From Anaeromonas frigoriresistens (GTDB lineage Bacteria; Bacillota; Clostridia; Tissierellales; SIT17): a DNA stretch of 64,000 nt. Shown here one piece after another: positions 10,201 through 18,060 of this stretch (the first letter of the stretch is position 1; each line of letters begins with the position of its first letter). The stretch is from NCBI RefSeq assembly GCF_016820655.1, contig NZ_WSFT01000040.1, positions 1 to 64,000 of the forward strand, in the 5' to 3' direction. A program made the translations under genes and the position numbers. Under the pieces are notes generated by a model. The model saw only the letters and a list, made by a program, of their open reading frames with translations. It made no database searches and was not told the DNA's origin.

Positions 10201-10370
10201 TATTTGTAAGGGAATACAAAAAAGAAAATGGATATACAGCTCCCTTTATATTTTTAGGTTTTGCAGAATATATAAGTCATTCAGGAAATAAGCCTATGAG
10301 TTTTATATGGGAACTAGAAGAAGAAATGCCCCCAATGTTTGTGTCAAAGGCTAATAAGAACATTTTATAA
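7224..10370 (+). CDS. PLD nuclease-like / superfamily 2 helicase / DUF3427 protein
   Basis: A 1048-residue multidomain protein. After a ~130-residue N-terminal helical region comes a phospholipase D-like domain with the HxK motif RLHAKAYMF near residue 224 and GSSNLSNAAL shortly after. A superfamily 2 helicase core follows: Walker A AATGVGKTV near 350, DEFHH near 446, GLTATPER, and motif VI QQLGRGLR near 647. The C-terminus (about 720-1040) looks like DUF3427, ending in a NPK/PMSFIWELEEEMPP-type segment. Such proteins are predicted DNA-processing enzymes often found in defence islands. The ATG follows GAGGTGAAGAA. All catalytic motifs seem intact. Function is inferred, not shown. Confidence 0.85.
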   Translation: MLKEGIYEDIINNKIKCELDNIGLDIYDVEKEELDVEEARKILSSYISNVTRRALKYVRDNNSDDKEALLNQIKTCNHIISILSENIESEEFEALKIMDEGEILTSIYSKINNARSINKNKVVRPITPISQSSLFTGSHYEPNMLGELKREIASCDSIDMLVSFVKWSGIRCIIEELRDFTDTNGKLRVITTSYMQATDYKAILELSKLKNTEVKISYDINRTRLHAKAYMFKRETGFTTAYIGSSNLSNAALTSGLEWNIKVTEKDSFDIIKKFQATFESYWNDDEFVYFDGDVEEDNIKLKRALKKDEKENDISFNFDIQPYHYQKEILENLQVEREIFDRTRNLLVAATGVGKTVISAFDYKRFIINNGKSKKLLFVAHREEILKQSRDTFRAILKDFNFGDLLVGGYIPDAIDHLFISIQSFNSVKLYESTTKDYYDFIIIDEFHHAAADSYQKLLSHYKPKILLGLTATPERMDGKDILQYFDDTIASEMRLTEAIDRKLLSPFQYFCVSDTEDLSKLKWSRGGYNIKELENVYTSSKIRSNQIIKSIDKYITDIEDVKGLVFCVSIDHAKYMADFFNKSNIPSIALYGGSKKELRNEAKNKLVSGEVKFIFVVDLYNEGVDIPEVNTVLFLRPTESLTVFLQQLGRGLRLSEGKECLTVLDFVGQAHKNYNFEEKFRALVGRTKHSVRHYVENGFLNLPKGCFIQLEKQAKKYILRNIKESTNNRKNLMNKMKYFSGDSKLDLTLENFLKFHKLSLYDFYGKNGDRTFNRMLVEAGLKKDFHCEYEEVITRRLNNLFHINSVKFLKFLIRYIEDKKVNNEEEVFMLSMFYYSFYTNHPAKEGLSSIEGGINKILKNSEMKEEILSIIKYNYNHIHTMEIDNNFDFSCPLGIHSSYTTSQVLASLGYFNEEKSPSFREGVKHFKDKKLDIFFITLNKSKKDFSPSTLYEDYAIDEKLFHWQTQSKVKEDSNTAQRYINHKKTENKIALFVREYKKENGYTAPFIFLGFAEYISHSGNKPMSFIWELEEEMPPMFVSKANKNIL

Positions 10371-10493
10371 ATTGAGATTTTTATAGATACTATATTTTCA
10401 TATTAATGTAAAATCAACATTCTCTTATAATCAACGAATTAATAGACTATAATATATAGATAATTAATAAATCAATTATAGGAGATGTATTAT

Positions 10494-11033
10494 ATGAGTT
10501 ATAGATCAGTAAAAAATTCTATTATTAAATCTATATTTATCCTTTTTATTGCCGGTAGTATTTTGCATTTTATATATGATTTAAGTGGTCAAAATATAAT
10601 TGTCGGACTCTTTGCTCCAGTAAATGAAAGTGTGTGGGAACATAATAAATTAGCAGTTCTACCTATTATACTTTGGTGGACTATTTACTATGTAAGAAAT
10701 AAGAGAAAAAATAGAATTAATAAAAGGAAATGGTTTACTGGGGCTTTAGTATCTGTATTGGTATCAATAGGAACAATTCCAGTATTACATTATTTCTTTA
10801 AAGGAGCCTTTGGAGTAAAATCCTTAGTAGTGGATATTATCATATTTTTATTAGCATTATTATTTGGTCAATTATTAGGATTTTATTTATATAATCATTC
10901 TAGAGGTTTGAATCCCTATATAAGTATAGGTTTAATTATATTGATTATATTGATATTTATAATCTTCACTTTATATCCTCCTCACTTACCACTATTTAGA
11001 GATGGTCCAACAGGAAAATATGGAATATTTTAA
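10494..11033 (+). CDS. DUF6512 family membrane protein
   Basis: About 179 residues with five to six hydrophobic helices. The segment APVNESVWEHNKL, between the first two helices, is the recognisable family mark; function is unknown. I chose ATG 10494 because AGGAG at 10480-10484 lies 9 bases away, whereas the upstream ATG at 10485 abuts it. A TATAAT at 10450-10455 could be the -10 of its own promoter. It is followed by the CIRCE-controlled htpG gene and is probably monocistronic. Confidence 0.75.
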   Translation: MSYRSVKNSIIKSIFILFIAGSILHFIYDLSGQNIIVGLFAPVNESVWEHNKLAVLPIILWWTIYYVRNKRKNRINKRKWFTGALVSVLVSIGTIPVLHYFFKGAFGVKSLVVDIIIFLLALLFGQLLGFYLYNHSRGLNPYISIGLIILIILIFIIFTLYPPHLPLFRDGPTGKYGIF

Positions 11034-11077
11034 ATTGTCAGATTGACTTATTTTAAAAAATATGATAAAAATTAATT

Positions 11078-11114
11078 ATGGATTAGCACTCTAAGTCTTA
11101 GAGTGCTAATCCAT
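11078..11114 (+). promoter_or_regulatory. CIRCE element (HrcA operator)
   Basis: TTAGCACTC (11083-11091), nine bases, then GAGTGCTAA (11101-11109) is an exact CIRCE consensus. The spacer TAAGTCTTA and five flanking bases on each side are also symmetric, so the whole 37 bp is one perfect palindrome. It ends 29 bases before the htpG start, placing htpG under HrcA repression. Confidence 0.92.
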
Positions 11115-11143
11115 AAAATTTTGTTTAGTGGAGGAGAGTTACT

Positions 11144-13018
11144 ATGGCAAAAAAGGAGTTTAAAGCAGAATCAAAAAGATTGTTAGATTTGATGATTAAC
11201 TCAATTTATACTCATAAGGAGATATTTTTAAGAGAACTTATATCTAATTCCAGTGATGCTATAGATAAAATATATTATAAAGCATTAACTGATGACAATT
11301 TAAAATTCAATAAAGATGATTATTATATCAAGATTACTCCAGATAAAGAAAATAGAACATTAACTGTTCTTGATACTGGTATAGGTATGACTAAAGAAGA
11401 ATTAGAGGAGAATCTTGGTACTATAGCTAAAAGTGGATCCTTTGATTTTAAAAAGATGAACCAATTAAAAGATGGATATGATATTATTGGACAATTTGGA
11501 GTTGGATTTTACTCAGCATTTATGGTAGCTGACACTATTACTGTAATGACTAGACCACTAGGCAGTGATGAGGGTTATAAATGGGAGTCAAAAGGGGCCG
11601 AGGGATATACTATAGAGTCTTATGATAAGGAGTATGTAGGAACAGAAATAATATTAAAATTAAAAGAGAACACTGAAGATGAGAATTATGATGAGTACTT
11701 AGATGAATATAAGATCCAGAACATAATTAAGAAATATTCTGACTTTGTAAGATATCCAATAAAAATGGATGTAACTAAGCATAAACCCAAGGAAGACAAC
11801 GAAGAAGAATTTGAAGAGTATGTGGAAGAAAAAACTATAAATAGTATGGTTCCAATATGGAGAAAGAATAAAAATGAACTTACAAAGGAAGATTATGAAA
11901 AGTTTTATGCAGATAAGCATTATGGATTTGATAAGCCTGTGAAACATATCCATATGAAAGCTGAAGGTATGGTAAGATTTAATTCCATATTATATATACC
12001 AGAGAATATTCCATTTGATTATTATACACAAGAATATGAGAAAGGATTAGAGCTATATTCTAGTGGAGTATTAATCATGAATAAGTGTGCTGAATTATTA
12101 CCAGACTACTTTAGTTTTATTAAAGGAATGGTTGATTCAGAAGATTTATCTTTAAATATTTCCAGAGAAATGTTACAGCATGATAGACAGCTTAAATTAA
12201 TAGCTAAAAATATTAAGAAGAAGGTTAAAAGTGAGTTATTAAGCTTACTTAAGAATGAGAGAGAAAAGTATGAGAAATTCTATGAGTCCTTTGGTAGACA
12301 ATTAAAATATGGAGTATATAGTGACTTTGGACAAAATAAAGAAACATTACAAGACTTATTAATGTTCTATTCTTCAAAGGAGAAGAAGTTAGTGACTTTA
12401 GATGAGTATGTTTCAAGAATGCCAGAAGAACAAAAATACATCTACTATGCAACAGGGGATTCAATAGATAAAATAGAAAAATTACCTCAAACTGAACTAG
12501 TATTAGATAAGGGATATGAAATTTTATACTTTACTGATGATGTAGATGAGTTTGCTATAAAAATGATAATGAAGTATAAGGATAAAGAGTTTAAATCCGT
12601 ATCCAGTGGTGATTTAGGTATAGAGCCAGAAGAAAATGAAAATGAACCTAAAGAAGAAAATAGTAAATTATTTGAGAATATGAAAGACATTTTATCAAAT
12701 AAGGTTAAAGAAGTTAGAGCATCAAAAAGATTAAAGAATCACCCAGTATGCCTTGCAAATGATGGTGAGGTTTCAATAGAGATGGAAAAGGTATTAAGTG
12801 CTATGCCTAATAATCAAAATATAAAGGCAGATAAAATATTAGAAATTAATACTAATCATGATGTATTTAAGTCATTAAAGGATGCATATGAAAATGATAA
12901 TAAAGAAAAAATAGAGCTTTATACAAATTTATTATACAATCAAGCCCTTTTAATTGAAGGATTACCTATAGAGGATCCAGTAGAATTTTCTAATAATATG
13001 TGTAAAGTAATGAGTTAA
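11144..13018 (+). CDS. htpG: Molecular chaperone HtpG (Hsp90)
   Basis: A 624-residue cytosolic Hsp90. The GHKL ATPase domain shows [12 protein letters not shown] near residues 31-42 (catalytic Glu31, Mg-binding Asn35), DTGIGM near 77 and [12 protein letters not shown] near 118. The middle domain carries the catalytic-loop Arg segment NISREMLQ near 338. The C-terminal dimerisation region follows an acidic linker ([11 protein letters not shown]). Length is typical. GGAGGAG precedes the ATG. It is preceded by a perfect CIRCE site and followed by a terminator, so it is a single-gene heat-shock unit. Confidence 0.96.
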   Translation: MAKKEFKAESKRLLDLMINSIYTHKEIFLRELISNSSDAIDKIYYKALTDDNLKFNKDDYYIKITPDKENRTLTVLDTGIGMTKEELEENLGTIAKSGSFDFKKMNQLKDGYDIIGQFGVGFYSAFMVADTITVMTRPLGSDEGYKWESKGAEGYTIESYDKEYVGTEIILKLKENTEDENYDEYLDEYKIQNIIKKYSDFVRYPIKMDVTKHKPKEDNEEEFEEYVEEKTINSMVPIWRKNKNELTKEDYEKFYADKHYGFDKPVKHIHMKAEGMVRFNSILYIPENIPFDYYTQEYEKGLELYSSGVLIMNKCAELLPDYFSFIKGMVDSEDLSLNISREMLQHDRQLKLIAKNIKKKVKSELLSLLKNEREKYEKFYESFGRQLKYGVYSDFGQNKETLQDLLMFYSSKEKKLVTLDEYVSRMPEEQKYIYYATGDSIDKIEKLPQTELVLDKGYEILYFTDDVDEFAIKMIMKYKDKEFKSVSSGDLGIEPEENENEPKEENSKLFENMKDILSNKVKEVRASKRLKNHPVCLANDGEVSIEMEKVLSAMPNNQNIKADKILEINTNHDVFKSLKDAYENDNKEKIELYTNLLYNQALLIEGLPIEDPVEFSNNMCKVMS

Positions 13019-13161
13019 TAATAAAAGACTTTAAAGCCCCTTAGATCAGTTGGTCTAAGGGGTTTTTTCCTATCTATTTTATTGCCTATTTTATTTCCAG
13101 TTAATCCACCTATCACACCACCAGCAATAGCTCCTGCTAGAATACCTTCACTACTACCAAT
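13015..13161 (-). CDS. Possible glycine-zipper microprotein with ATT start
   Basis: On the minus strand a perfect AGGAGGT (13168-13174) lies 6 bases before an ATT codon at 13161. That codon opens a 48-codon frame whose first half reads [18 protein letters not shown], a glycine-zipper membrane motif. The alternative in-frame TTG at 13182 lies upstream of that binding site. The last third reads through the htpG terminator stem, which weakens the case that the whole frame is translated. It follows the CBS-ACT gene on the same strand after about 30 bases. It may be a decayed gene. Confidence 0.35.
   Translation of the reverse strand: MGSSEGILAGAIAGGVIGGLTGNKIGNKIDRKKPLRPTDLRGFKVFYY
13037..13062 (+). 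terminator. Terminator after htpG
   Basis: CCCCTTAGA (13037-13045) pairs with TCTAAGGGG (13054-13062), followed by six T. Confidence 0.9.
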
Positions 13162-13209
13162 TATATTACCTCCTATATGCAAATATTTTAATTTATAGAT
13201 TCTATGAAT

Positions 13210-13845
13210 TTAGGTTTGGAAGTATTTTCTATTCCTAATCTTAAAACCTTTGGACTCTAGTTTATTGATAGCTCTATCTATATTTTCTCCCTCAATCCTG
13301 AGAGTAATTTCTCTTATTCCTAAGATTTGTTTTGGTTTGGCTACTACATTTAATATATTAATATTATTTCTATTTAGAATTTTAGTTATTTTAAACAACA
13401 CACCTATTCTATCATAGGTTAGGATTGTAATCCTAGTTCCTTCATTAGATCCTAATACATCATTCATACTAGTAAATATATCTTTTGGTTTTATTATACC
13501 TTGAAATTCTCCATTGCTAACTATAGGAATAAAGGGCAGGTCTTCATCTGTCAACATCTTAGATGACTTCTCTAGCTCTTCGCTGATAGAAAGTGACTTA
13601 AAGTTTTTATCGATATAATTTTCGATCTTTTCATTTAAAAATTCATGCTTTTGTTCATCATTGAGTTTTATTAATTTAGAGTATAAAGTATTGATAGAAA
13701 TACTCCCTATAAAAGTCTTTCCATCTACTACTGGAAGGGATAGGAGACCTTTTTCTTCTATAGTTTTTATACATTCATTGACTATTGTACTAGAGTTTAA
13801 TAGTGTCAGCTCTGATTTATTAGTCATAGCTTGCTTGATAAGCAT
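13210..13845 (-). CDS. CBS-pair and ACT domain protein (AcuB-like)
   Basis: A 211-residue cytoplasmic protein. Two CBS motifs occupy residues ~1-130 (LPVVDGKTFIGSIS and LPFIPIVSNGEFQGII are their beta-alpha cores). An ACT domain covers ~140-211, opening with RITILTYDRIGVLFKITKIL. CBS pairs bind adenylates and ACT domains bind amino acids, so this is a ligand-sensing regulator. It resembles AcuB, whose role is unclear. The ATG at 13845 follows AAGGAGG on the minus strand. It is divergent from the zinc-ribbon gene. Confidence 0.85.
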   Translation of the reverse strand: MLIKQAMTNKSELTLLNSSTIVNECIKTIEEKGLLSLPVVDGKTFIGSISINTLYSKLIKLNDEQKHEFLNEKIENYIDKNFKSLSISEELEKSSKMLTDEDLPFIPIVSNGEFQGIIKPKDIFTSMNDVLGSNEGTRITILTYDRIGVLFKITKILNRNNINILNVVAKPKQILGIREITLRIEGENIDRAINKLESKGFKIRNRKYFQT

Positions 13846-13956
13846 TAGCCAATTCCTCCTTGACTCGAATTACAGATTTTACATTATTAGATATTTTAAC
13901 ACCTGATTTATGATGGTGTTTACTTATCATTAAATTGTAAAAAAAGTTATAAAATC

Positions 13957-13978
13957 TTGTATAGAATTTTCTATACAA
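13957..13978 (+). repeat. 22-bp inverted repeat upstream of the zinc-ribbon gene
   Basis: TTGTATAGAA and TTCTATACAA are separated by two bases. The site lies about 60 bases before the ATG at 14040 and is a plausible operator. Its core resembles part of the palindrome at 7158-7195. Confidence 0.5.
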
Positions 13979-14039
13979 AGGTTCTATTTATAATACTGTG
14001 AAGTGTACAAATTGTTACTATCTTAAAGGAGGATTGACT

Positions 14040-14240
14040 ATGACTAAAAAATATAAAGAGTGTCCAAAATGTAATCCTAAGAATGTTGCTAAAATAGTGT
14101 ATGGTTATCCATCTCATGAATTATATAAAGAGCCAGAAGAAGGACAGGTTATACTAGGTGGGTGTTGTATAATGCCAGATTCACCAGAATATCATTGTAA
14201 TGAATGCGATGCTGAGTGGAGAAAAGAAGATATGATTTAA
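14040..14240 (+). CDS. Small zinc-ribbon protein
   Basis: A 66-residue protein with two Cys pairs, CPKC near residue 8 and CNEC near 55, plus a GGCC in the middle. This suggests one structural zinc site. An in-frame ATG 42 bases upstream also exists, but ATG 14040 is preceded by AAAGGAGG at the right distance, so I start there. It is cytoplasmic, with no signal sequence. The central YGYPSHELYKEPEEGQ is like small Firmicute zinc-ribbon proteins of unknown function. Confidence 0.7.
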   Translation: MTKKYKECPKCNPKNVAKIVYGYPSHELYKEPEEGQVILGGCCIMPDSPEYHCNECDAEWRKEDMI

Positions 14241-14352
14241 TGAAAAAAATATATTATAATAAAAATAATTTAAATAAATATCAAATTAAACTGTAACTTT
14301 TTGACCATACATATAGAATAAGAAGTAGAAGCTGAAATAAGGAGGTGATGGT

Positions 14353-14877
14353 ATGGAGGAAGATAAGGAATTAATTGAAGGAATATTACATGAAAATGAT
14401 ATAAGTTTTGAAAAGCTCATATTGAAATATAGAAAGCCAGCTATATATTTTGCTCAGAAAATATTAAGGGATCCTTATATTGCAGAAGATGTTGTTCAAG
14501 AAAGCTTTGCTGATTTCTATGTATATAAAGAACGATTCAATCCTAAATACTCCTTTAAGACATATCTCTTTACCATCATAAGAAATAAAAGTGTGGATTA
14601 TATAAAGAAAAACAGGATAACTTTTGAAGAAAATATAGAGATATCCACAGAAGATACTACGGAAAAAGCCTATCTGAATAAAGAAAGAAGAGACATTGTT
14701 TTATCTAAAATAAACGAACTGAAAAGGGATTACCGGTTAGCTATCTATTTAGTTGAATTTGAAGAACTTAGCTATAAAGAAATTGCTCAAATCATGAACA
14801 AGAACATAGCCCAAGTAAAGATAATAATTTATCGAGCTCGAAAGAAATTACAGACTTTATTGAAAGGTGAGGTGTAA
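14353..14877 (+). CDS. RNA polymerase sigma factor, sigma-70 family ECF type
   Basis: A 174-residue sigma factor with only region 2 and region 4. Region 2 (about 20-95) has DPYIAEDVVQESFADFY and the FKTYLFTIIRNKSVDYIKK helix. Region 4 (about 115-170) has the helix-turn-helix ELSYKEIAQIMNKNIAQVK followed by RARKKL. AAGGAGGTGATGGT precedes the ATG. It opens a five-gene operon with tiny gaps or overlaps through 17849. An upstream TGTAAC at 14292-14297 resembles an ECF -35 element, so self-activation is possible. No classical anti-sigma factor is visible; the next gene is the candidate. Confidence 0.9.
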   Translation: MEEDKELIEGILHENDISFEKLILKYRKPAIYFAQKILRDPYIAEDVVQESFADFYVYKERFNPKYSFKTYLFTIIRNKSVDYIKKNRITFEENIEISTEDTTEKAYLNKERRDIVLSKINELKRDYRLAIYLVEFEELSYKEIAQIMNKNIAQVKIIIYRARKKLQTLLKGEV

Positions 14878-14879
14878 AT

Positions 14880-15179
14880 ATGACTGATTATGATAGAGAG
14901 GAAAGAAATTTTATAAATGGGGTCTGGGGCAATGTAAGATATTTAGAGTGGAAGAAAAGAGAGAATGAAAAGGTATTAGAGAATAAAAGAAAAATTAGAA
15001 AGAGAAATATTATTTTAGGACTATATATATTCTTTGTAGTGATGATGATTGTAGTGCCTATTCTGTATTTTGGAGAATTAGATGCAGGGTTATTATATAT
15101 TATTGGCACTATTATTTTGAGTGGAAGTATTATCTATGAGTATCTAGAGTCGAAAAAGATGTTTGGAGGTAAGGGATAA
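14880..15179 (+). CDS. Small two-helix membrane protein, candidate anti-sigma
   Basis: A 99-residue protein starting 2 bases after the sigma gene and ending on the first base of the ATPase ATG. Residues 1-40 are very charged (many E, R, K) and would be cytoplasmic. Two hydrophobic helices follow at about 43-64 and 69-88. I recognise no family. Its position, charged cytoplasmic head and membrane anchor fit a sigma-restraining protein, but that is inference. Confidence 0.65.
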   Translation: MTDYDREERNFINGVWGNVRYLEWKKRENEKVLENKRKIRKRNIILGLYIFFVVMMIVVPILYFGELDAGLLYIIGTIILSGSIIYEYLESKKMFGGKG

Positions 15180-16042
15180 TGAATATTGAAATAAAAGGTT
15201 TAACTAAAAATTATGGAAATAAAACAGCATTAGATAATGTAGACCTAAAAATAGATAAAGGAATGTTTGGATTACTAGGACCTAATGGAGCAGGAAAGAC
15301 TACATTGATGAGAATACTCACTACTTTAGTACAAAAGACTGAAGGGGATATTAATATCCAAGGAATAGATATCTCTAAAAAAAGAAAAATTCGACAAATG
15401 ATTGGATATCTGCCCCAAGACTTTGCAGTATATCCTACTTTAACTGTGTATGAAGCTATGGATTATCTAGCGTTACTTTCTAATATAGCTCCAAAGTCTA
15501 AAAGAAAAAAGTTAATCTTAGACCTTTTAGAAAAAGTTAATTTAGAAGACCATTTGAAGACGAAGGTAAAGGCTCTATCTGGTGGAATGAAAAGAAGACT
15601 AGGTATCGCTCAAGCATTAATTAATAATCCGTCTTTATTAATTGTAGATGAACCCACAGCGGGATTGGATCCAGAGGAAAGAATTAGATTTAGAAATCTG
15701 CTTAGAGATTTTTCAGAGGATAGAATAGTGATATTATCCACTCATATAGTAGAGGATGTTGAGTTTACATGTGAGGACCTAGCAATTTTAAAGGAAGGAC
15801 AAATACTATATAAGGGTAAATCTAGAGATTTAATCAAACAAGCTGAAGGATATATTTGGACTGCTAATTTAGATAGAAAAAGGTTAAACGATATAAGAAA
15901 AAATCATCATATAATTTCAACTGTATCAGAGGGAGATTTGATAAAAACAAGGTTCCTATCTGACGGCACTCCTATTGAGGAATCAAAGGCAGTAAGCCCA
16001 TCAATAGAAGATGCTTATATGAAGTTAGTTAAGGGGGTGTAG
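15179..16042 (+). CDS. ABC transporter ATP-binding protein
   Basis: A 287-residue nucleotide-binding subunit. Walker A is LLGPNGAGKTTLM near residue 32, the Q-loop lies at GYLPQDF near 76, the signature is LSGGMKRRLGIAQA near 131, Walker B is LLIVDEPTAGLD near 151, and the switch His is in STHIVED near 187. The type is that of ABC-2 exporters of the CcmA/NatA group. It overlaps the previous stop by one base, and its C-terminal ~70 residues follow the ATPase core. It works with the two membrane proteins that follow. Confidence 0.92.
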   Translation: MNIEIKGLTKNYGNKTALDNVDLKIDKGMFGLLGPNGAGKTTLMRILTTLVQKTEGDINIQGIDISKKRKIRQMIGYLPQDFAVYPTLTVYEAMDYLALLSNIAPKSKRKKLILDLLEKVNLEDHLKTKVKALSGGMKRRLGIAQALINNPSLLIVDEPTAGLDPEERIRFRNLLRDFSEDRIVILSTHIVEDVEFTCEDLAILKEGQILYKGKSRDLIKQAEGYIWTANLDRKRLNDIRKNHHIISTVSEGDLIKTRFLSDGTPIEESKAVSPSIEDAYMKLVKGV

Positions 16043-16045
16043 AGT

Positions 16046-17266
16046 ATGTTTCTAAGTCTAGTTTTTAAAGAAATCAAACAACAATTTAAAAGCATAATAT
16101 TTTACTTGTTCATAGGGATAATAGTATTATTTTATATTACTCAATTTCTAGGGGATGTAGATACGGAAGGGGTTTCCAAGCCAATACCTCCTGATGAATA
16201 TAGAGAAGCTTATGGTAGAGAGCCTTACTATGGATATATAGAGGAAGAAGACCCTGAGGATCAGATGAATCTTATGTACTCAAGACTTATAAGGGATGCA
16301 AATCATGGGTCGGTGCTACAACATGGATTCCTTATGAGTAAAATAGTGAATTTATCAAAGGGTCAAAAGGAATTCATGCTAGATGCTGCTGACAAGATAA
16401 TAAAGGAAGGACATGATATAAGTAATTTTGAAGCCGATGTGTCCTATAAAGAGTTTCAAATAATAATAGAGAAAGTAGATGAAAGATTAGGAGGGGGAAC
16501 TTACTTCTCTGAAGAATATAATGATCAAGTATATAGACAAGAAAAAACTTATGATCAGGCTTTAAAAGATTTTGAAACTATGATATCTAAGGATACTCTT
16601 TCTAATGCCTATGGTAGATTATATGCAGATTATATGGGTATTGGTGCTGGGTTTTTCCCAATATTTTTAGCTGCTTTTATATTGACGAGAGATAAAAGGT
16701 ATAGGATGTCAGAGCTAATCTATAGTAGAGAAATATCTAGCTATAAATACGTTTTTGCTAAATATATCGCATTGGTTATAAGTGTATCATTAGTTTATTT
16801 AGCTATAGTTACCCATGCTACTATACTAGTATCTAGTGTAGTTAAAGCAAATGGATATACTGTGGATTATTTAGCTTTTTATAAGTATACATTTGGATGG
16901 TTAGTCCCTACACTGCTATTTACTATTTCTATGGGATTTGTAATATCTATTATTTTTGGTAATGGTATAGTAGCTATACCTATACAGTTTGGACTATGGA
17001 TAAGTAGTCTATTACCCCTTGTTGGAGATTATGGACTTTCAAAATTTGTTCTTAGATTCAATACAGTAGGGTCTTACGATATATTTAAAGAATCAATAAA
17101 TGATATACTAATTAATCGAATTTTATATACAGTATTAGCGATTATATTGGTTGGTGTAGCCGGTAGGATTTTATCCTATAGAAGGGGGAGGCAGGATGGA
17201 ATCATTAAGAAGAGATTTAAGAGGAAATCTAAAGAAGATTCTAGGACACCTTCACTACAATCTTAA
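16046..17266 (+). CDS. ABC-2 type transporter permease
   Basis: A 406-residue membrane subunit. One N-terminal helix is followed by a ~170-residue extracytoplasmic region rich in acidic residues (RQEKTYDQALKDFE and similar). About five helices and a basic cytoplasmic tail come next (RRGRQDGIIKKRFKRKSK). Topology is that of the ABC-2 export family. It starts 3 bases after the ATPase stop with GGGGGTGTAGAGT as binding site. Its last 71 bases overlap the next gene in another frame. Confidence 0.8.
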   Translation: MFLSLVFKEIKQQFKSIIFYLFIGIIVLFYITQFLGDVDTEGVSKPIPPDEYREAYGREPYYGYIEEEDPEDQMNLMYSRLIRDANHGSVLQHGFLMSKIVNLSKGQKEFMLDAADKIIKEGHDISNFEADVSYKEFQIIIEKVDERLGGGTYFSEEYNDQVYRQEKTYDQALKDFETMISKDTLSNAYGRLYADYMGIGAGFFPIFLAAFILTRDKRYRMSELIYSREISSYKYVFAKYIALVISVSLVYLAIVTHATILVSSVVKANGYTVDYLAFYKYTFGWLVPTLLFTISMGFVISIIFGNGIVAIPIQFGLWISSLLPLVGDYGLSKFVLRFNTVGSYDIFKESINDILINRILYTVLAIILVGVAGRILSYRRGRQDGIIKKRFKRKSKEDSRTPSLQS

Positions 17267-17849
17267 GATAGTTTTTTCATTAAATATATTAGCAGCTTTT
17301 GTGCTGGTAGCAGTGACTCCTTTTTTATTTAGTTTAGTTAGATTAGAATATTCCAATATAGCTACTGTAGGGGAATTATATTTATCTGTAATAGGGATAA
17401 TATTACTGCCCAATATAATTAATATCGAAGATATAGACAATATAAAGGAAGTAATTTATATAAGAAAGACTCCTCATATAATTACAACTATTCTAAGGTT
17501 AGCTATTATTATAATATTTATGTTTATATTAATAAGTAGTATAATCCTATTAGCTAAGCTACAACAAGGTAATTTCCCATTTTGGGAGATATCTTTAGGA
17601 AGTTTCATATCCTCACTATATTTCGGTATAATTGGTATTACAGTAGTAAATATAACTAAATCATTACCATCAGGATATCTAATTCCCTTTGCATATTATG
17701 CCTTTGAGTTCAGTACTAGGGGGAAATATACTAAAGACTTTTTTGTATTTAGTTTATTAAATGAAAGTTTTATTGAGAAAGGAAATTTGCTATTAATTAT
17801 AGGTGGTCTTCTAATAGTTAATTTAGTAATAATATATAAGAGAAGTTAA
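17196..17849 (+). CDS. Membrane protein, second ABC permease-like subunit
   Basis: A 217-residue protein with six predicted helices and short loops, lacking a recognised signature. The ATG lies within the previous gene (71-base overlap), preceded by GGGGGAGGCAGG, so translation is probably coupled. The N-terminal RRDLRGNLKKIL is basic and cytoplasmic. It is the last gene of the sigma/ABC operon and may complete the transporter or sense its substrate. Exact role unknown. Confidence 0.7.
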   Translation: MESLRRDLRGNLKKILGHLHYNLKIVFSLNILAAFVLVAVTPFLFSLVRLEYSNIATVGELYLSVIGIILLPNIINIEDIDNIKEVIYIRKTPHIITTILRLAIIIIFMFILISSIILLAKLQQGNFPFWEISLGSFISSLYFGIIGITVVNITKSLPSGYLIPFAYYAFEFSTRGKYTKDFFVFSLLNESFIEKGNLLLIIGGLLIVNLVIIYKRS

Positions 17850-17875
17850 AGCATGTAGATCTGAGTCTACATGCT
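17850..17875 (+). terminator. Terminator of the sigma/ABC operon
   Basis: AGCATGTAGA (17850-17859) pairs with TCTACATGCT (17866-17875), followed by ATTTTAT. Confidence 0.85.
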
Positions 17876-17976
17876 ATTTTATATAAACATTGATAGTTTA
17901 ATAATATAATGTTACATTAGATTGTATAGGTTATTAGCTGATATACTATTTAACAAATTTATAATAAATAATACTA

Positions 17977-18004
17977 TTGCTATATAACAGTATATTAGTA
18001 TAAT
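17977..18004 (+). promoter_or_regulatory. Putative promoter of the serine dehydratase operon
   Basis: TTGCTA (17977-17982), 16 bases, then TATAAT (17999-18004), about 56 bases before the start codon. Confidence 0.5.
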
Positions 18005-18060
18005 ATATATACTTCAGAAGATAAATAACAAACTAAAATAAACAACTAAAGGAGGTCTAT

